A DNA stretch of 12,262 nt from JAYEIH01 sp034659995 (GCA_034659995.1 JAYEIH010000081.1:1-12262); one strand, 5' to 3'. Shown: positions 1 through 6,652, numbered from the stretch's first letter. Notes: generated by a model not told the origin, from the sequence alone. Made by a program: numbers and translations.

Positions 1-55
1 GTGGATACGAGATTCCTGTCAGATAATAAAGGAAAAAATGAGAGGAAAAACGCAT
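1..55 (-). CDS. Partial gene at left edge, unknown product (start only)
   Basis: A reading frame opens on the minus strand with an ATG at 55-53 that overlaps the nob1 stop codon (TAATG) and stays open to the window edge, giving only about 18 residues, rich in Phe and Tyr (starting MRFSSHFFLYYL). A GTGAGG-type ribosome binding site lies about 10 bases upstream inside the end of nob1, matching the motif in front of nob1 itself. This suggests another member of the pdaD-nob1 operon, perhaps a membrane protein given the hydrophobic start. The fragment is too short to name a family, and it could be a chance opening. Confidence 0.35.
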   Translation of the reverse strand, partial: MRFSSHFFLYYLTGISYP

Positions 56-501
56 TAGGATCTATCCCTCACGGTGATAACATCACTCCCGCAGACCTCA
101 CATTTTCCCTCATAACTTAACGGATACTCTTTTTTACAGCCCCTGCATATCTTTTTCCATCTGTACACCTCTCTTATCCCATCTGTGGTGATACTGCTGA
201 ACTCTATTCCCAGAGATTTGGCGGCATTCTGGATACCATAATCCTCTGTGAGGAGCATGCCATTAACGTCCAGGGCCAACGCAAGAAGTTTTTTGTCCGT
301 TACCGAGAGCTCTTCCCCCGTTTTTTTGGAATAAGCCTCTATTTTCATTATACTCTTTTTGGATGGGGCGTATACCTTAAACATTCTTGCACCGTATGGG
401 GCATTTTTCAGTTCCCGGACAACCTCATCCACGGTAATATACTCCTCACGATTCTCAGGGATAAACCCTGAGAGCAGAACGGATGTGTCCACGATATACA
501 T
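55..501 (-). CDS. nob1: Nob1-type endoribonuclease (PIN domain + zinc ribbon), 16S rRNA 3'-end maturation
   Basis: The 148-residue protein has a PIN nuclease domain at about residues 1-110 and a zinc ribbon at about 115-142. The likely metal-binding acidic residues of the PIN fold are visible: Asp5 in the opening YIVDTS strand, Glu26/Glu30, Asp69 in VTDKKLLALA and Asp87 in LTEDYG. The ribbon has two CxxC pairs, Cys119/Cys122 and Cys134/Cys137. This PIN-plus-ribbon order and length are typical of archaeal Nob1, which cleaves the precursor of 16S rRNA at its 3' end. A solitary VapC toxin would normally lack the ribbon, and no antitoxin gene is next to it. The start is supported by a GTGAGG ribosome binding site 8 bases upstream. 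The ATG lies one base after the NAD kinase stop (TGATATG), so it is probably translated from the same operon mRNA. Confidence 0.85.
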   Translation of the reverse strand: MYIVDTSVLLSGFIPENREEYITVDEVVRELKNAPYGARMFKVYAPSKKSIMKIEAYSKKTGEELSVTDKKLLALALDVNGMLLTEDYGIQNAAKSLGIEFSSITTDGIREVYRWKKICRGCKKEYPLSYEGKCEVCGSDVITVRDRS

Positions 502-502
502 A

Positions 503-1240
503 TCATATCCTCACAAACTTAGCCCTGTTTTCCGATTTCTTTATTGAGACTTCCTCATCCCGCCCCAAAACACCAAAGTTTACTCCATCCAGGACTAAGT
601 ACGAGTCCTTTCCAAGGTTTTTTATTCTCACCTCAAAATAGTTAGGAATGACAGTAGGAAGATTTTCTCTGTTTAAGGAAGCAAGCGGCGTTATTACAAT
701 CGCCTCTGTTTTGATATGAACAACCGGTCCTCCCGCGGATAGGGAATATGCCGTGGATCCGGTAGGTGTGGCCACAATAATACCGTCGCCGCGAACCGAC
801 ACTTTTTTGTTGCCATACTCCAATAAAAAATTGGCAACCTTTGTGGGCCTCTTTGCCCTCATTGTGAGTTCATTTAATACCTCTCCTACTTTTTTTCCAT
901 CTTTTATGACGTTCAACTTCATTCTTTCTTCTATTTTGTGTTTTTTTAATATTTCAGGAATTTTTTTGTAATCTTCAGGTTTTATCTCCGTTAAATAGCC
1001 ATGAGTTCCCATATTCACAGGTAGAATCGGTGTATCTTTGTGCTCCTTGACAGTTCTTAAAATTGTCCCGTCTCCTCCGATTACAACAATAAAATCTACG
1101 TCTTTTATCACGTGCAGGTCAAAATATTTTTTCATGGATTTTTCTACGTAGAGCTCATGAGTATCCAGAAGCTCGATAATTTTCTCCACCAGATCCATAG
1201 CTTCTTTTTTATCGGTTCGCGAGACCATTCCGATTTTCAT
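503..1240 (-). CDS. nadK: NAD kinase
   Basis: This protein phosphorylates NAD to NADP in the cytoplasm. At 245 residues it is normal for the archaeal family. The family signatures appear in order: the nucleotide-binding GGDGT at residues 55-59, NMGTHGYLT near 76, the LNE motif near 122-124, and the long DGIIVATPTGSTAYSLSAGGP segment near 152-172. I prefer the ATG at 1240, because the AAGGGAT ribosome binding site is well spaced for it. An in-frame ATG at 1246 is the alternative and adds two residues. The first 32 bases overlap the end of the upstream phosphatase gene, and the stop is one base from nob1, so the gene is internal to an operon. The phosphatase-kinase order matches the domain order of the fused methanococcal NADP phosphatase/NAD kinase. 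Confidence 0.93.
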   Translation of the reverse strand: MKIGMVSRTDKKEAMDLVEKIIELLDTHELYVEKSMKKYFDLHVIKDVDFIVVIGGDGTILRTVKEHKDTPILPVNMGTHGYLTEIKPEDYKKIPEILKKHKIEERMKLNVIKDGKKVGEVLNELTMRAKRPTKVANFLLEYGNKKVSVRGDGIIVATPTGSTAYSLSAGGPVVHIKTEAIVITPLASLNRENLPTVIPNYFEVRIKNLGKDSYLVLDGVNFGVLGRDEEVSIKKSENRAKFVRI

Positions 1241-1985
1241 TGTCATCCCTTTTTTTCATAATATTTATAATTTTCGTCTGAACCTCTCTGGAACATGAAG
1301 CTGCAAAGGAGAACCCCTCCGCCTCCGGAGGTATATCTTCTCCCTCAGCATCGGTGAGTATGCCCCCTGCTCTTTCCAGTATATACTTTCCAGCCGCTAT
1401 ATCAAAGAATCTCCCTCTTCTCCGCGTATCAATAAAGGCCTTACTTCCTCCACAGGCGACAAAACAGAGCTCCAGAGCCTGTGACCCAAAGTTTCTTATT
1501 TTCTTGGAGATTTTTAAGAGAGGCATCACATTGGAAAATGAGTACAATGAGATGATCTCGGATTCCCGAGTTTTTATTTTTTTTCCGTTCAAATAGGCAT
1601 TTTCATCCGCCATGAAGGTATCTCCCGTTGCTAAGTTCCTTACAAAGGCAAATTCTGCCTTTTTTCTGTAAAATGCCAGAGAAACAGAGAAGAAAGGTAT
1701 ACCCGAACAGGCATTTGTTGTCCCGTCTATGGGATCGGCAATAATTGTGAACTCGTCTCCTCTTTTGTACTTCCCGATTTCCTCGCTTATCAGTGTGCAG
1801 CGAAGGTTCTTTTCGTCTATATAGTTTATTATCTCTCGTTCCGCCACAAGGTCTATGTACTTTGTTGGGGTGCCGTCGGCTCCCATCTTTACCGTTTTTC
1901 TTCCTTCTTCAGTGTTCACTATGGGCGCAATTCTCCTTTCTACCATTGCTCCGATATCATAGGCAATTTTTTTGAACTCCATCAT
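1209..1985 (-). CDS. Inositol monophosphatase/FBPase-family phosphatase (possible NADP phosphatase)
   Basis: A 258-residue sugar-phosphatase-fold enzyme dependent on metal ions. The metal-site motifs are all present: Glu68-Glu69 in ISEEIG, DPIDGTTN at about 84-91, and Asp195 in the FFDIAAG motif before ERAGG. Archaeal members act on inositol-1-phosphate, fructose-1,6-bisphosphate or NADP, and the sequence alone does not decide which. The downstream overlapping NAD kinase makes NADP phosphatase activity a reasonable guess, since the two are fused in some methanogens. The ATG at 1985 overlaps the pdaD stop (TAATG), which suggests coupled translation. ATG 1982 is immediately next, and a longer frame to 2000 would run further into pdaD and is less likely. 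The charged tail of about 15 residues is encoded within the overlap with nadK. Confidence 0.88.
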   Translation of the reverse strand: MMEFKKIAYDIGAMVERRIAPIVNTEEGRKTVKMGADGTPTKYIDLVAEREIINYIDEKNLRCTLISEEIGKYKRGDEFTIIADPIDGTTNACSGIPFFSVSLAFYRKKAEFAFVRNLATGDTFMADENAYLNGKKIKTRESEIISLYSFSNVMPLLKISKKIRNFGSQALELCFVACGGSKAFIDTRRRGRFFDIAAGKYILERAGGILTDAEGEDIPPEAEGFSFAASCSREVQTKIINIMKKRDDNENRNGLANR

Positions 1986-2443
1986 TACACCATAGTACAT
2001 GCTGAGATGACGGTGGAATATCCCCCTTCTGATTTATGCTCGATTGAGGTAAAGTGAGTTTTCTTTGTTTTTAGTTTTCTCTTTTTATTCATTGTTTCAG
2101 CCATTTTCAATGCCTGTTTTCTGGCATATTCCTCTGTGCATACTCCATTGTACTCAGTTATTAACCCTATACCCTCTGTTTCTAAAAGACATACTGCCGA
2201 GGCAATGGTTGCCTCTTTTTTTGTAGTATATCTGGCCAGTACACAGTGCAGTATCGAGCCCTTCTTCAGGTCCTTTAAAGCGTTTAAGTTCGCGATAGCA
2301 GCATCTTTAGGGCCGATACTTGAGACTTTGACAATATTAAAATCATGTATCCCCCCATCTATCAATGCGTTATCAAAGGAGTTCAGTTTTGTATCCGAGA
2401 CGCCAACTCCCGATGTTAAGACCAGTTTTTTTGGAAGGTGCAT
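1985..2443 (-). CDS. pdaD: Pyruvoyl-dependent arginine decarboxylase
   Basis: This enzyme converts arginine to agmatine, used in archaea for polyamines and for agmatidine in tRNA-Ile2. The proenzyme cleaves itself between two serines to form a pyruvoyl group. The self-cleavage site is visible as VSSIGP, with the cut predicted between Ser41 and Ser42 in the 152-residue form. Asn36 six residues earlier and Glu97 in LITEYNG correspond in spacing to the Asn, Ser and Glu active-site residues of the Methanocaldococcus enzyme. The frame stays open to 2560, but I choose ATG 2443. It gives the usual family length and has an AGAGG ribosome binding site 7 bases upstream. It also removes an overlap with the divergent acyl-CoA synthetase gene. 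This is the first gene of the minus-strand operon. Confidence 0.88.
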   Translation of the reverse strand: MHLPKKLVLTSGVGVSDTKLNSFDNALIDGGIHDFNIVKVSSIGPKDAAIANLNALKDLKKGSILHCVLARYTTKKEATIASAVCLLETEGIGLITEYNGVCTEEYARKQALKMAETMNKKRKLKTKKTHFTSIEHKSEGGYSTVISACTMV

Positions 2444-2450
2444 ATCTTTT

Positions 2451-2455
2451 CCTCT
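2451..2455 (-). promoter_or_regulatory. pdaD: Ribosome binding site deciding the pdaD start
   Basis: AGAGG on the minus strand, ending 7 bases before ATG 2443. The in-frame upstream ATGs at 2467, 2506 and 2560 have no equally good site, so translation most likely begins here. Confidence 0.55.
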
Positions 2456-2508
2456 GGCCGTACCCATTAAAAGGTTTGTCTTAGCGTTAGTTTTTCTGAA
2501 TAGCATAA

Positions 2509-2535
2509 ACCTTATATTGTTATCATCTTTATATG
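2509..2535. promoter_or_regulatory. Divergent promoter of pdaD operon and acyl-CoA synthetase
   Basis: Two TATA-like elements lie between the divergent genes. CTTATATTG at 2511-2519 reads as CAATATAAG on the other strand, so it can serve either direction. It would place the plus-strand start near 2540, on top of the synthetase ATG (leaderless or nearly so), and the minus-strand start near 2490. CTTTATATG at 2527-2535 reads as CATATAAAG on the minus strand and is an alternative for pdaD. The assignment rests on spacing of about 25 bases and is an inference. Confidence 0.5.
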
Positions 2536-2540
2536 AATAG

Positions 2541-4139
2541 ATGGTTCTTATGGAAGACAAACATAGAGAGGTTTATAATAGTCCCCTGACACCGCTGTCT
2601 TTTTTAAAGCGATCTGCATATGTGCATAGAAAGGAAACAGCAGTAGTATATGGTGATAAACGTTATACATTCCAACAATTCTATGAGAGAGTAAACCGTT
2701 CTGCAAGCGCATTACAGAGGATGGGCATCGGAAAAGACGATAAGGTATCCTTTATCTCGCCAAATATACCGCCGTTATTAGAGGCACATTTCAGCGTTCC
2801 TCTTTCAGGAGGGGTACTCGTTCCCGTTAATATTAGATTGAATCCAGAAGAAATGGCGTACATAATAAACAACTCTGATTCCAAGATAGTATTTGTTGAT
2901 GCGGCCTTTAGGAATAATATAGATTCAATAAAGGATAAAATTCCGAAGATACAGGAAATTGTTACAATCAATGATACAATAGAGCGCGAAGGACTCGAGT
3001 ACGAAGAGTTCCTCAAAACAGGGAGCAAAAAGGAACTGACCATACCGGTAAAAGACGAGTATGATACAATCGCGATTAATTACACAAGCGGCACCACAGG
3101 ATCACCAAAGGGATGTATGTACCATCACAGGGGTGCATACCTAAACTCTCTTGCGGAAATGATTGAGATGAGCTTAAATCAATATTCGTCATATCTATGG
3201 ACAGTCCCGATGTTTCACTGTAATGGATGGTGTTTTACATGGGCCGCTCCCGCCGCAGGTGCTAAATCTCTGTGTCTTAGAAAGGCCGATCCTGCAAAGA
3301 TATTTGAGCTTATAGAGAGTGAAAATATTACTCACATGGGCGGTGCGCCAACAGTTTGGATAATGCTTACCAATTATGCCCAAAAAGCAGGCATTGAAAA
3401 GTTTCCTCATAAAATTATAATAACAGTTGCAGGCGCACCTCCCCCTCCATCGCTTTTACGCGCTCTGGAAAAAATGGGGGCAGAGGTAAGACAGGTCTAC
3501 GGTCTGACAGAAACTTATGGTCCACATACTACATGTAAATGGCACCCTTCGTGGGATACACTATCTTTTGAAGAACGGGCAAAAAGAAAATCATGGCAGG
3601 GAGTGCCGTACATCAATGCGGAACTGCGGGTCGTAGATGAAGAAATGAATGATATACCTGAGGACGGCAAGACGCGCGGCGAAATAGTGATGAGAGGAAA
3701 CAATGTAATAAAAGGATACTATAAAAAGCCGGAAAAAACTGAGGAAGCATTTAGAAACGGAGTATTCCACAGTGGGGATATTGCCATTGTTCATGGGAAT
3801 GGCTACATAGAAGTTATGGACAGAGCAAAGGATATCATAATAAGCGGAGGAGAAAATATAGCTTCTGTAGAGGTAGAAAAAATTATATATGAGCATTCCG
3901 ATGTTTTAGAAGTCTGTGTGGTTCCTACTCCAGACAAAAAATGGGGGGAGGTTCCCAAAGCGTTCATAATAGCCAAACAAGGAACTAATCCAACCGAAGA
4001 GGATATAATATCTTTCTGCAGGGAGAGAATGGCACATTTCAAGTGTCCCAAAAAAGTCGAGTTTGTCAAAGAACTGCCAAAAACATCCACAGGGAAGATA
4101 CAGAAATATGTGCTTCGTGAAAAAGAGTCCAAAGCATGA
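2541..4139 (+). CDS. AMP-forming acyl-CoA synthetase (acyl-activating enzyme family)
   Basis: This enzyme activates a carboxylic acid with ATP to an acyl-adenylate and transfers it to CoA. The 532-residue length is normal. The ANL-superfamily motifs are intact: the P-loop TSGTTGSPKG at residues 182-191, YGLTET at about 320-325, the YY-KKPEKT and HSGD region, the hinge DRAKDIIISGGENI, and the C-terminal PKTSTGKIQK with catalytic Lys519. The PMFHCNGW segment resembles medium-chain and methylmercaptopropionate-type (DmdB-like) ligases, so the substrate is probably a short or medium acid; this is inferred. A second in-frame ATG at 2550 is equally possible. There is no clear ribosome binding site before either, which fits a leaderless mRNA. 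It is transcribed alone: upstream is the divergent pdaD operon and downstream a convergent gene. Confidence 0.9.
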   Translation: MVLMEDKHREVYNSPLTPLSFLKRSAYVHRKETAVVYGDKRYTFQQFYERVNRSASALQRMGIGKDDKVSFISPNIPPLLEAHFSVPLSGGVLVPVNIRLNPEEMAYIINNSDSKIVFVDAAFRNNIDSIKDKIPKIQEIVTINDTIEREGLEYEEFLKTGSKKELTIPVKDEYDTIAINYTSGTTGSPKGCMYHHRGAYLNSLAEMIEMSLNQYSSYLWTVPMFHCNGWCFTWAAPAAGAKSLCLRKADPAKIFELIESENITHMGGAPTVWIMLTNYAQKAGIEKFPHKIIITVAGAPPPPSLLRALEKMGAEVRQVYGLTETYGPHTTCKWHPSWDTLSFEERAKRKSWQGVPYINAELRVVDEEMNDIPEDGKTRGEIVMRGNNVIKGYYKKPEKTEEAFRNGVFHSGDIAIVHGNGYIEVMDRAKDIIISGGENIASVEVEKIIYEHSDVLEVCVVPTPDKKWGEVPKAFIIAKQGTNPTEEDIISFCRERMAHFKCPKKVEFVKELPKTSTGKIQKYVLREKESKA

Positions 4140-4147
4140 GTTTCACT

Positions 4148-4154
4148 AAAAAAA
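4148..4154 (-). terminator. Short poly-T terminator after the winged-helix gene
   Basis: A run of seven T on the minus strand begins 8 bases past the stop codon of the winged-helix gene. Archaeal RNA polymerase commonly terminates at such T runs without a hairpin. Confidence 0.4.
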
Positions 4155-4161
4155 TCGCTAT

Positions 4162-4389
4162 TTATCCATTTCTCATCTTTTTCTCAATTTTTTCCGTTTT
4201 TCTATCCTTTGTTTTTACTTCCCAGTGAAGTTTACCGTTTTTTTCAAGTCCTTCTATCTTTCCTTCTTCTTGAAGTCTTAACAATCCTAAACTGGCCTTT
4301 CCAGAGCTGATATCCATCTTTTCAGCTACTGCTTCTGTCGAGATAGGTTCCTTTTTATCTTTCAAAATTTCGTATATTTTTTTATACAT
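4162..4389 (-). CDS. Small winged helix-turn-helix protein
   Basis: A 75-residue protein. Residues 1-55 read as a winged helix domain: a first helix (KKIYEILKDKKEPIS), a helix-turn-helix (TEAVAEKMDISSGKASLGLLRLQEEGKI) and a short wing (GLEKNGKLHWEV). A very basic tail follows at about 58-75. It probably binds DNA as a transcription regulator, and the target is unknown. The ATG has a GAGG site 7 bases upstream. It is divergent from the UPF0147 gene with only 75 bases between start codons, so it could regulate that gene or itself; this is inference from position. No effector or metal-binding domain is visible. Confidence 0.65.
   Translation of the reverse strand: MYKKIYEILKDKKEPISTEAVAEKMDISSGKASLGLLRLQEEGKIEGLEKNGKLHWEVKTKDRKTEKIEKKMRNG
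4168..4216 (+). terminator. T-rich termination region after acyl-CoA synthetase
   Basis: On the plus strand, several runs of five to six T lie 30-75 bases past the synthetase stop, inside the antisense 3' end of the convergent gene. They are suitable archaeal termination signals, but they also simply reflect the Lys-rich tail encoded on the other strand. Confidence 0.35.
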
Positions 4390-4410
4390 AACATTTCCTC
4401 AAGACCAAAA

Positions 4411-4440
4411 CCTTTTTAGAGTGTAGGTATTTAAGTCTTA
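4411..4440. promoter_or_regulatory. Divergent promoter between winged-helix gene and UPF0147 gene
   Basis: TATTTAAG at 4428-4435 is near-symmetric and reads as CTTAAATA on the other strand. It would give a plus-strand start near 4457 and a minus-strand start near 4405, so both mRNAs would have short leaders carrying their ribosome binding sites. A second possible minus-strand TATA, TAAAAAGG, lies near 4412-4419. Confidence 0.5.
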
Positions 4441-4455
4441 CCGTGCATTTTGAAA

Positions 4456-4461
4456 GGTGAT
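4456..4461 (+). promoter_or_regulatory. Ribosome binding site deciding the UPF0147 start
   Basis: GGTGAT lies 3 bases before ATG 4465. The upstream in-frame TTG at 4450 lies before this site and is unlikely to be used. Confidence 0.65.
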
Positions 4462-4464
4462 ATC

Positions 4465-4713
4465 ATGAGCAAAATAGATGAGATAACAGAATACCTCCAG
4501 TGTTATATAATTCAGGATACTACTATTCCAAGAAATGTCAGAAGAGCAGCATCTCAGGCTATAGAATTTTTACAGGAAAAAGGAAAGGGGGATAGGGTTA
4601 AGGCGTACTCGGCTTTAGAGGTTTTGGACGATGTCAGCAATGATCCCAATATGCCGATGCATGCCAGAACAATCGTTTGGGAAGTTTTAAGTGAGCTTGA
4701 GAGGGTAGAATGA
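4465..4713 (+). CDS. UPF0147 family protein
   Basis: An 82-residue, mostly helical, soluble protein. The pattern of ITEYLQ, IIQDTTIPRNVRRAA, a central Lys-rich turn, LDDVSNDPNMPMHART and a final VLSELERVE matches the archaeal UPF0147 family, whose members are about this long. The family is conserved across archaea and has no established biochemical role that I know of. It contains two similar halves (DTTIPRNVRRAA and DPNMPMHARTIV), suggesting a repeat of a helical hairpin. ATG 4465 is chosen because GGTGAT sits directly before it. It has its own promoter shared with the divergent winged-helix gene, and the gene downstream is convergent. Confidence 0.85.
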   Translation: MSKIDEITEYLQCYIIQDTTIPRNVRRAASQAIEFLQEKGKGDRVKAYSALEVLDDVSNDPNMPMHARTIVWEVLSELERVE

Positions 4714-4819
4714 AATAAGTGGATTTAGTAAAATGATAGAGATAGACCGTTCAAAGGAAACAGTAAGAGGCTGTAGGAGTTAATCGGGCATGACGCCAAT
4801 GTTCGTCTGCGGAAGAGAT

Positions 4820-5845
4820 TTATTCATGCGGCTTGATGATTATCTTGAGAGAATCTTTTCCTTCTGCCATTAACGCGAATCCTTTCTGTGTCTCTGACAG
4901 GGGGAGCCTATGAGTTATCATGTCCTTCACATTGATTTTCCTCTTTCTGATCAGTTTCAGTGCCTCCTCCAGGTCTTTTTTTACAGCAGCATACGAGGTT
5001 ACAATCTTCACACATTTTGACCACAGATCCAGAAGCTCCACGGGAATTTCAACGCCCGGATTAGTTGGCGCAAAGAAAAGTATCGTTCCACCCATATCCA
5101 CAGATTTCAGCGCCTGTTTAACCGCGGGTACAGCTCCGGTGGCAACAATCACCTTATCAGCGAGTCGGCCGTTATTGTATTCCTTGATCCTTTCGGGCAC
5201 ATTTTCCTTTGCATTGATGATCCTATCCGCTCCGAACTTCTTTGCCATCTTTCGCCTATATGGAGCGATATCCGTTGCGATGATCTTTCTCGCTCCTCGA
5301 GCCCGTGCAAGCTGGATGTGCAGTATGCCCGAGATGCCCGAGCCGATAACTACAACGGTATCCCCCACCCCAATATTGGTAAGCCGCTGAGCCCGAAGGA
5401 CACAGCCAAGGGGTTCTATAAAGGTACCTTCCTCATAGCTGACGTTATTGGGGAGTTTCAACGTTCCGCGTTGGACGTTGATCTTCGGAACTCTGAGGAA
5501 CTCCGAAAACCCCCCAGGATAAAAGTTAGTCGATCTGAGAGTCTTGCAGCAGGTTTCTCTGCCTGTCTTACAGTAAATGCACGTTCCGCAGGAAACATGA
5601 TGCGTCACCATAATCCTGTCCCCTATTTTGAACTTTTTCACGCCTCTTCCCGTCTCAACGATCTCTCCAGCTGTCTCGTGTCCAAGTACACGTGGGGCCT
5701 TCTTGACCCTGTACCACTCCATCAGATCGCTGCCGCAAATGCCCGATGCCATAACCTTTGCTATGAGTTCACCGTCACCCGGAACAGGTTTTGGAACTTC
5801 TTTTACTCTGATGTCCTTGTTTGTGTAGTACATGGCCACCTTCAT
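4820..5845 (-). CDS. Zinc-dependent medium-chain dehydrogenase (sorbitol/threonine dehydrogenase-like)
   Basis: A 341-residue NAD(P)-dependent alcohol or polyol dehydrogenase. Catalytic zinc ligands are visible as Cys37 in SGICGSD, His56-Glu57 in GHETAGE and Glu144 in FIEPLGC. The structural zinc site has Cys86, Cys89, Cys92 and Cys100. The Rossmann motif GSGISG lies at 168-173, with Asp192 at the end of the second strand, which favours NAD over NADP. The exact alcohol is not readable; the Glu ligand and overall pattern resemble sorbitol and threonine dehydrogenases. ATG 5845 has GAGG 6 bases upstream. An in-frame ATG at 5860 overlaps the stop of the aldolase gene (ATGA) and would add five residues. 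It is the second gene of an aldolase-dehydrogenase operon, so the two enzymes probably act on linked intermediates. Confidence 0.87.
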   Translation of the reverse strand: MKVAMYYTNKDIRVKEVPKPVPGDGELIAKVMASGICGSDLMEWYRVKKAPRVLGHETAGEIVETGRGVKKFKIGDRIMVTHHVSCGTCIYCKTGRETCCKTLRSTNFYPGGFSEFLRVPKINVQRGTLKLPNNVSYEEGTFIEPLGCVLRAQRLTNIGVGDTVVVIGSGISGILHIQLARARGARKIIATDIAPYRRKMAKKFGADRIINAKENVPERIKEYNNGRLADKVIVATGAVPAVKQALKSVDMGGTILFFAPTNPGVEIPVELLDLWSKCVKIVTSYAAVKKDLEEALKLIRKRKINVKDMITHRLPLSETQKGFALMAEGKDSLKIIIKPHE

Positions 5846-5856
5846 AGCGTGCCTCT

Positions 5857-6639
5857 TCATTTCTTTTTTTCCTGAAAAATCTCGTAGGCCTCATCAGGAG
5901 TGGCCCTGTTATGCACTATCGCTTTCACAGCCTGAATCATTGCGGACGGATTTTCCGACTGGAAGATATTCCTGCCCATGTCGACACCTATGGCACCTGC
6001 CTGCAAGGCATTGTACGCCATTGTTAACGCATCCTTTTCCGGCTGTTTCTTTCCTCCCGCTATAACAATGGGAACAGGGCATGTGTCAACTATCCTCTCA
6101 AAGTTTTTACAGTAGTACGTTTTTACTATACTGGCACCGTGTTCTGCGGCTATTCTACTTGCCAGGGAAAGATACTTTGCATCCTTACCCATCTCTCTCC
6201 CCACGGCTGTTACGGCAACAACGGGTATGCCGTACTCTCCTGCCATATCCACCACCCGAGATAGGTCGAGAATGGTGTCTCTCTCCCACGGCATACCTAC
6301 GGTTATCGAGTATGCCACTCCTGCCACATTGAGCCGTACCGCATCTTCCATCGAGCTCGTTATTCCTTCGTGCAGAAGTTCCTTCCCGATAATGCTTGTA
6401 CCTCCTGAAACTCTCAACACTATCGAGATATCTGTTTCCGGAGGCACACAGTTTCTGAGAATACCTTTTGTTAGCATCAATGTGTTAGCGTGTGGGATCA
6501 GATCTTTGACTGCTTCCCATGGTTTCTCCAATCCTGTAGTCGGCCCCATGAAATAGCCGTGGTCTACAGCAAGCATCAATGTATGTCCTGTCGAGGGATT
6601 TATTATCCCAGACAGTCTATTTTTCATTCCCCAATCCAT
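5857..6639 (-). CDS. Class I aldolase of the DhnA/LsrF family
   Basis: A 260-residue TIM-barrel aldolase. Its sequence is close to the core of bacterial LsrF: a MDWGMKNRLS start, DHGYF-GPTTGLE at about 26-37, an IVKTYY strand with the expected Schiff-base Lys173, CPVPIVIAGGKK at about 187-198 and GVDMGRNIFQ at 218-227 for phosphate binding. The archaeal relatives include fructose-bisphosphate aldolase and ADTH synthase of the alternative aromatic pathway. Here the LsrF-like motifs and the lack of an adjacent dehydroquinate synthase gene argue against the latter. The substrate is probably a phosphorylated ketose or dione, which is inferred. The start is ATG 6639, since GAGGTGAT lies just before it; an upstream GTG at 6648 lies inside that site. 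The stop overlaps the start of the dehydrogenase frame. Confidence 0.85.
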   Translation of the reverse strand: MDWGMKNRLSGIINPSTGHTLMLAVDHGYFMGPTTGLEKPWEAVKDLIPHANTLMLTKGILRNCVPPETDISIVLRVSGGTSIIGKELLHEGITSSMEDAVRLNVAGVAYSITVGMPWERDTILDLSRVVDMAGEYGIPVVAVTAVGREMGKDAKYLSLASRIAAEHGASIVKTYYCKNFERIVDTCPVPIVIAGGKKQPEKDALTMAYNALQAGAIGVDMGRNIFQSENPSAMIQAVKAIVHNRATPDEAYEIFQEKKK

Positions 6640-6644
6640 AATAA

Positions 6645-6652
6645 TCACCTCT
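6645..6652 (-). promoter_or_regulatory. Ribosome binding site deciding the aldolase start
   Basis: GAGGTGAT on the minus strand, 5 bases before ATG 6639. It contains the in-frame GTG at 6648, which would otherwise be a longer candidate start. Confidence 0.65.

Noticed and set aside
55..501. Reading the PIN protein as a VapC toxin
   Set aside because: It has a C-terminal zinc ribbon typical of Nob1, no antitoxin gene beside it, and lies in a housekeeping operon.
2136..2540. Plus-strand open frame of 134 codons opposite pdaD
   Set aside because: pdaD has its self-cleavage site and active-site residues in frame on the other strand; this is a shadow.
4733..4783. Sixteen-codon plus-strand frame in the 4714-4819 gap
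   Set aside because: No ribosome binding site and no similarity visible. The 106-base gap between convergent genes shows no other gene, clear terminator or repeat.
4714..4819. Possible C/D-box small RNA (ATGATAG resembles a C box)
   Set aside because: No matching D box or paired C'/D' boxes at the right spacing, so there is no support for an RNA gene.
5318..5875. Long plus-strand open frame of 185 codons antisense to the dehydrogenase
   Set aside because: It lies entirely opposite a gene with all zinc-ligand and Rossmann motifs, has no ribosome binding site, and its translation is low in recognisable structure.
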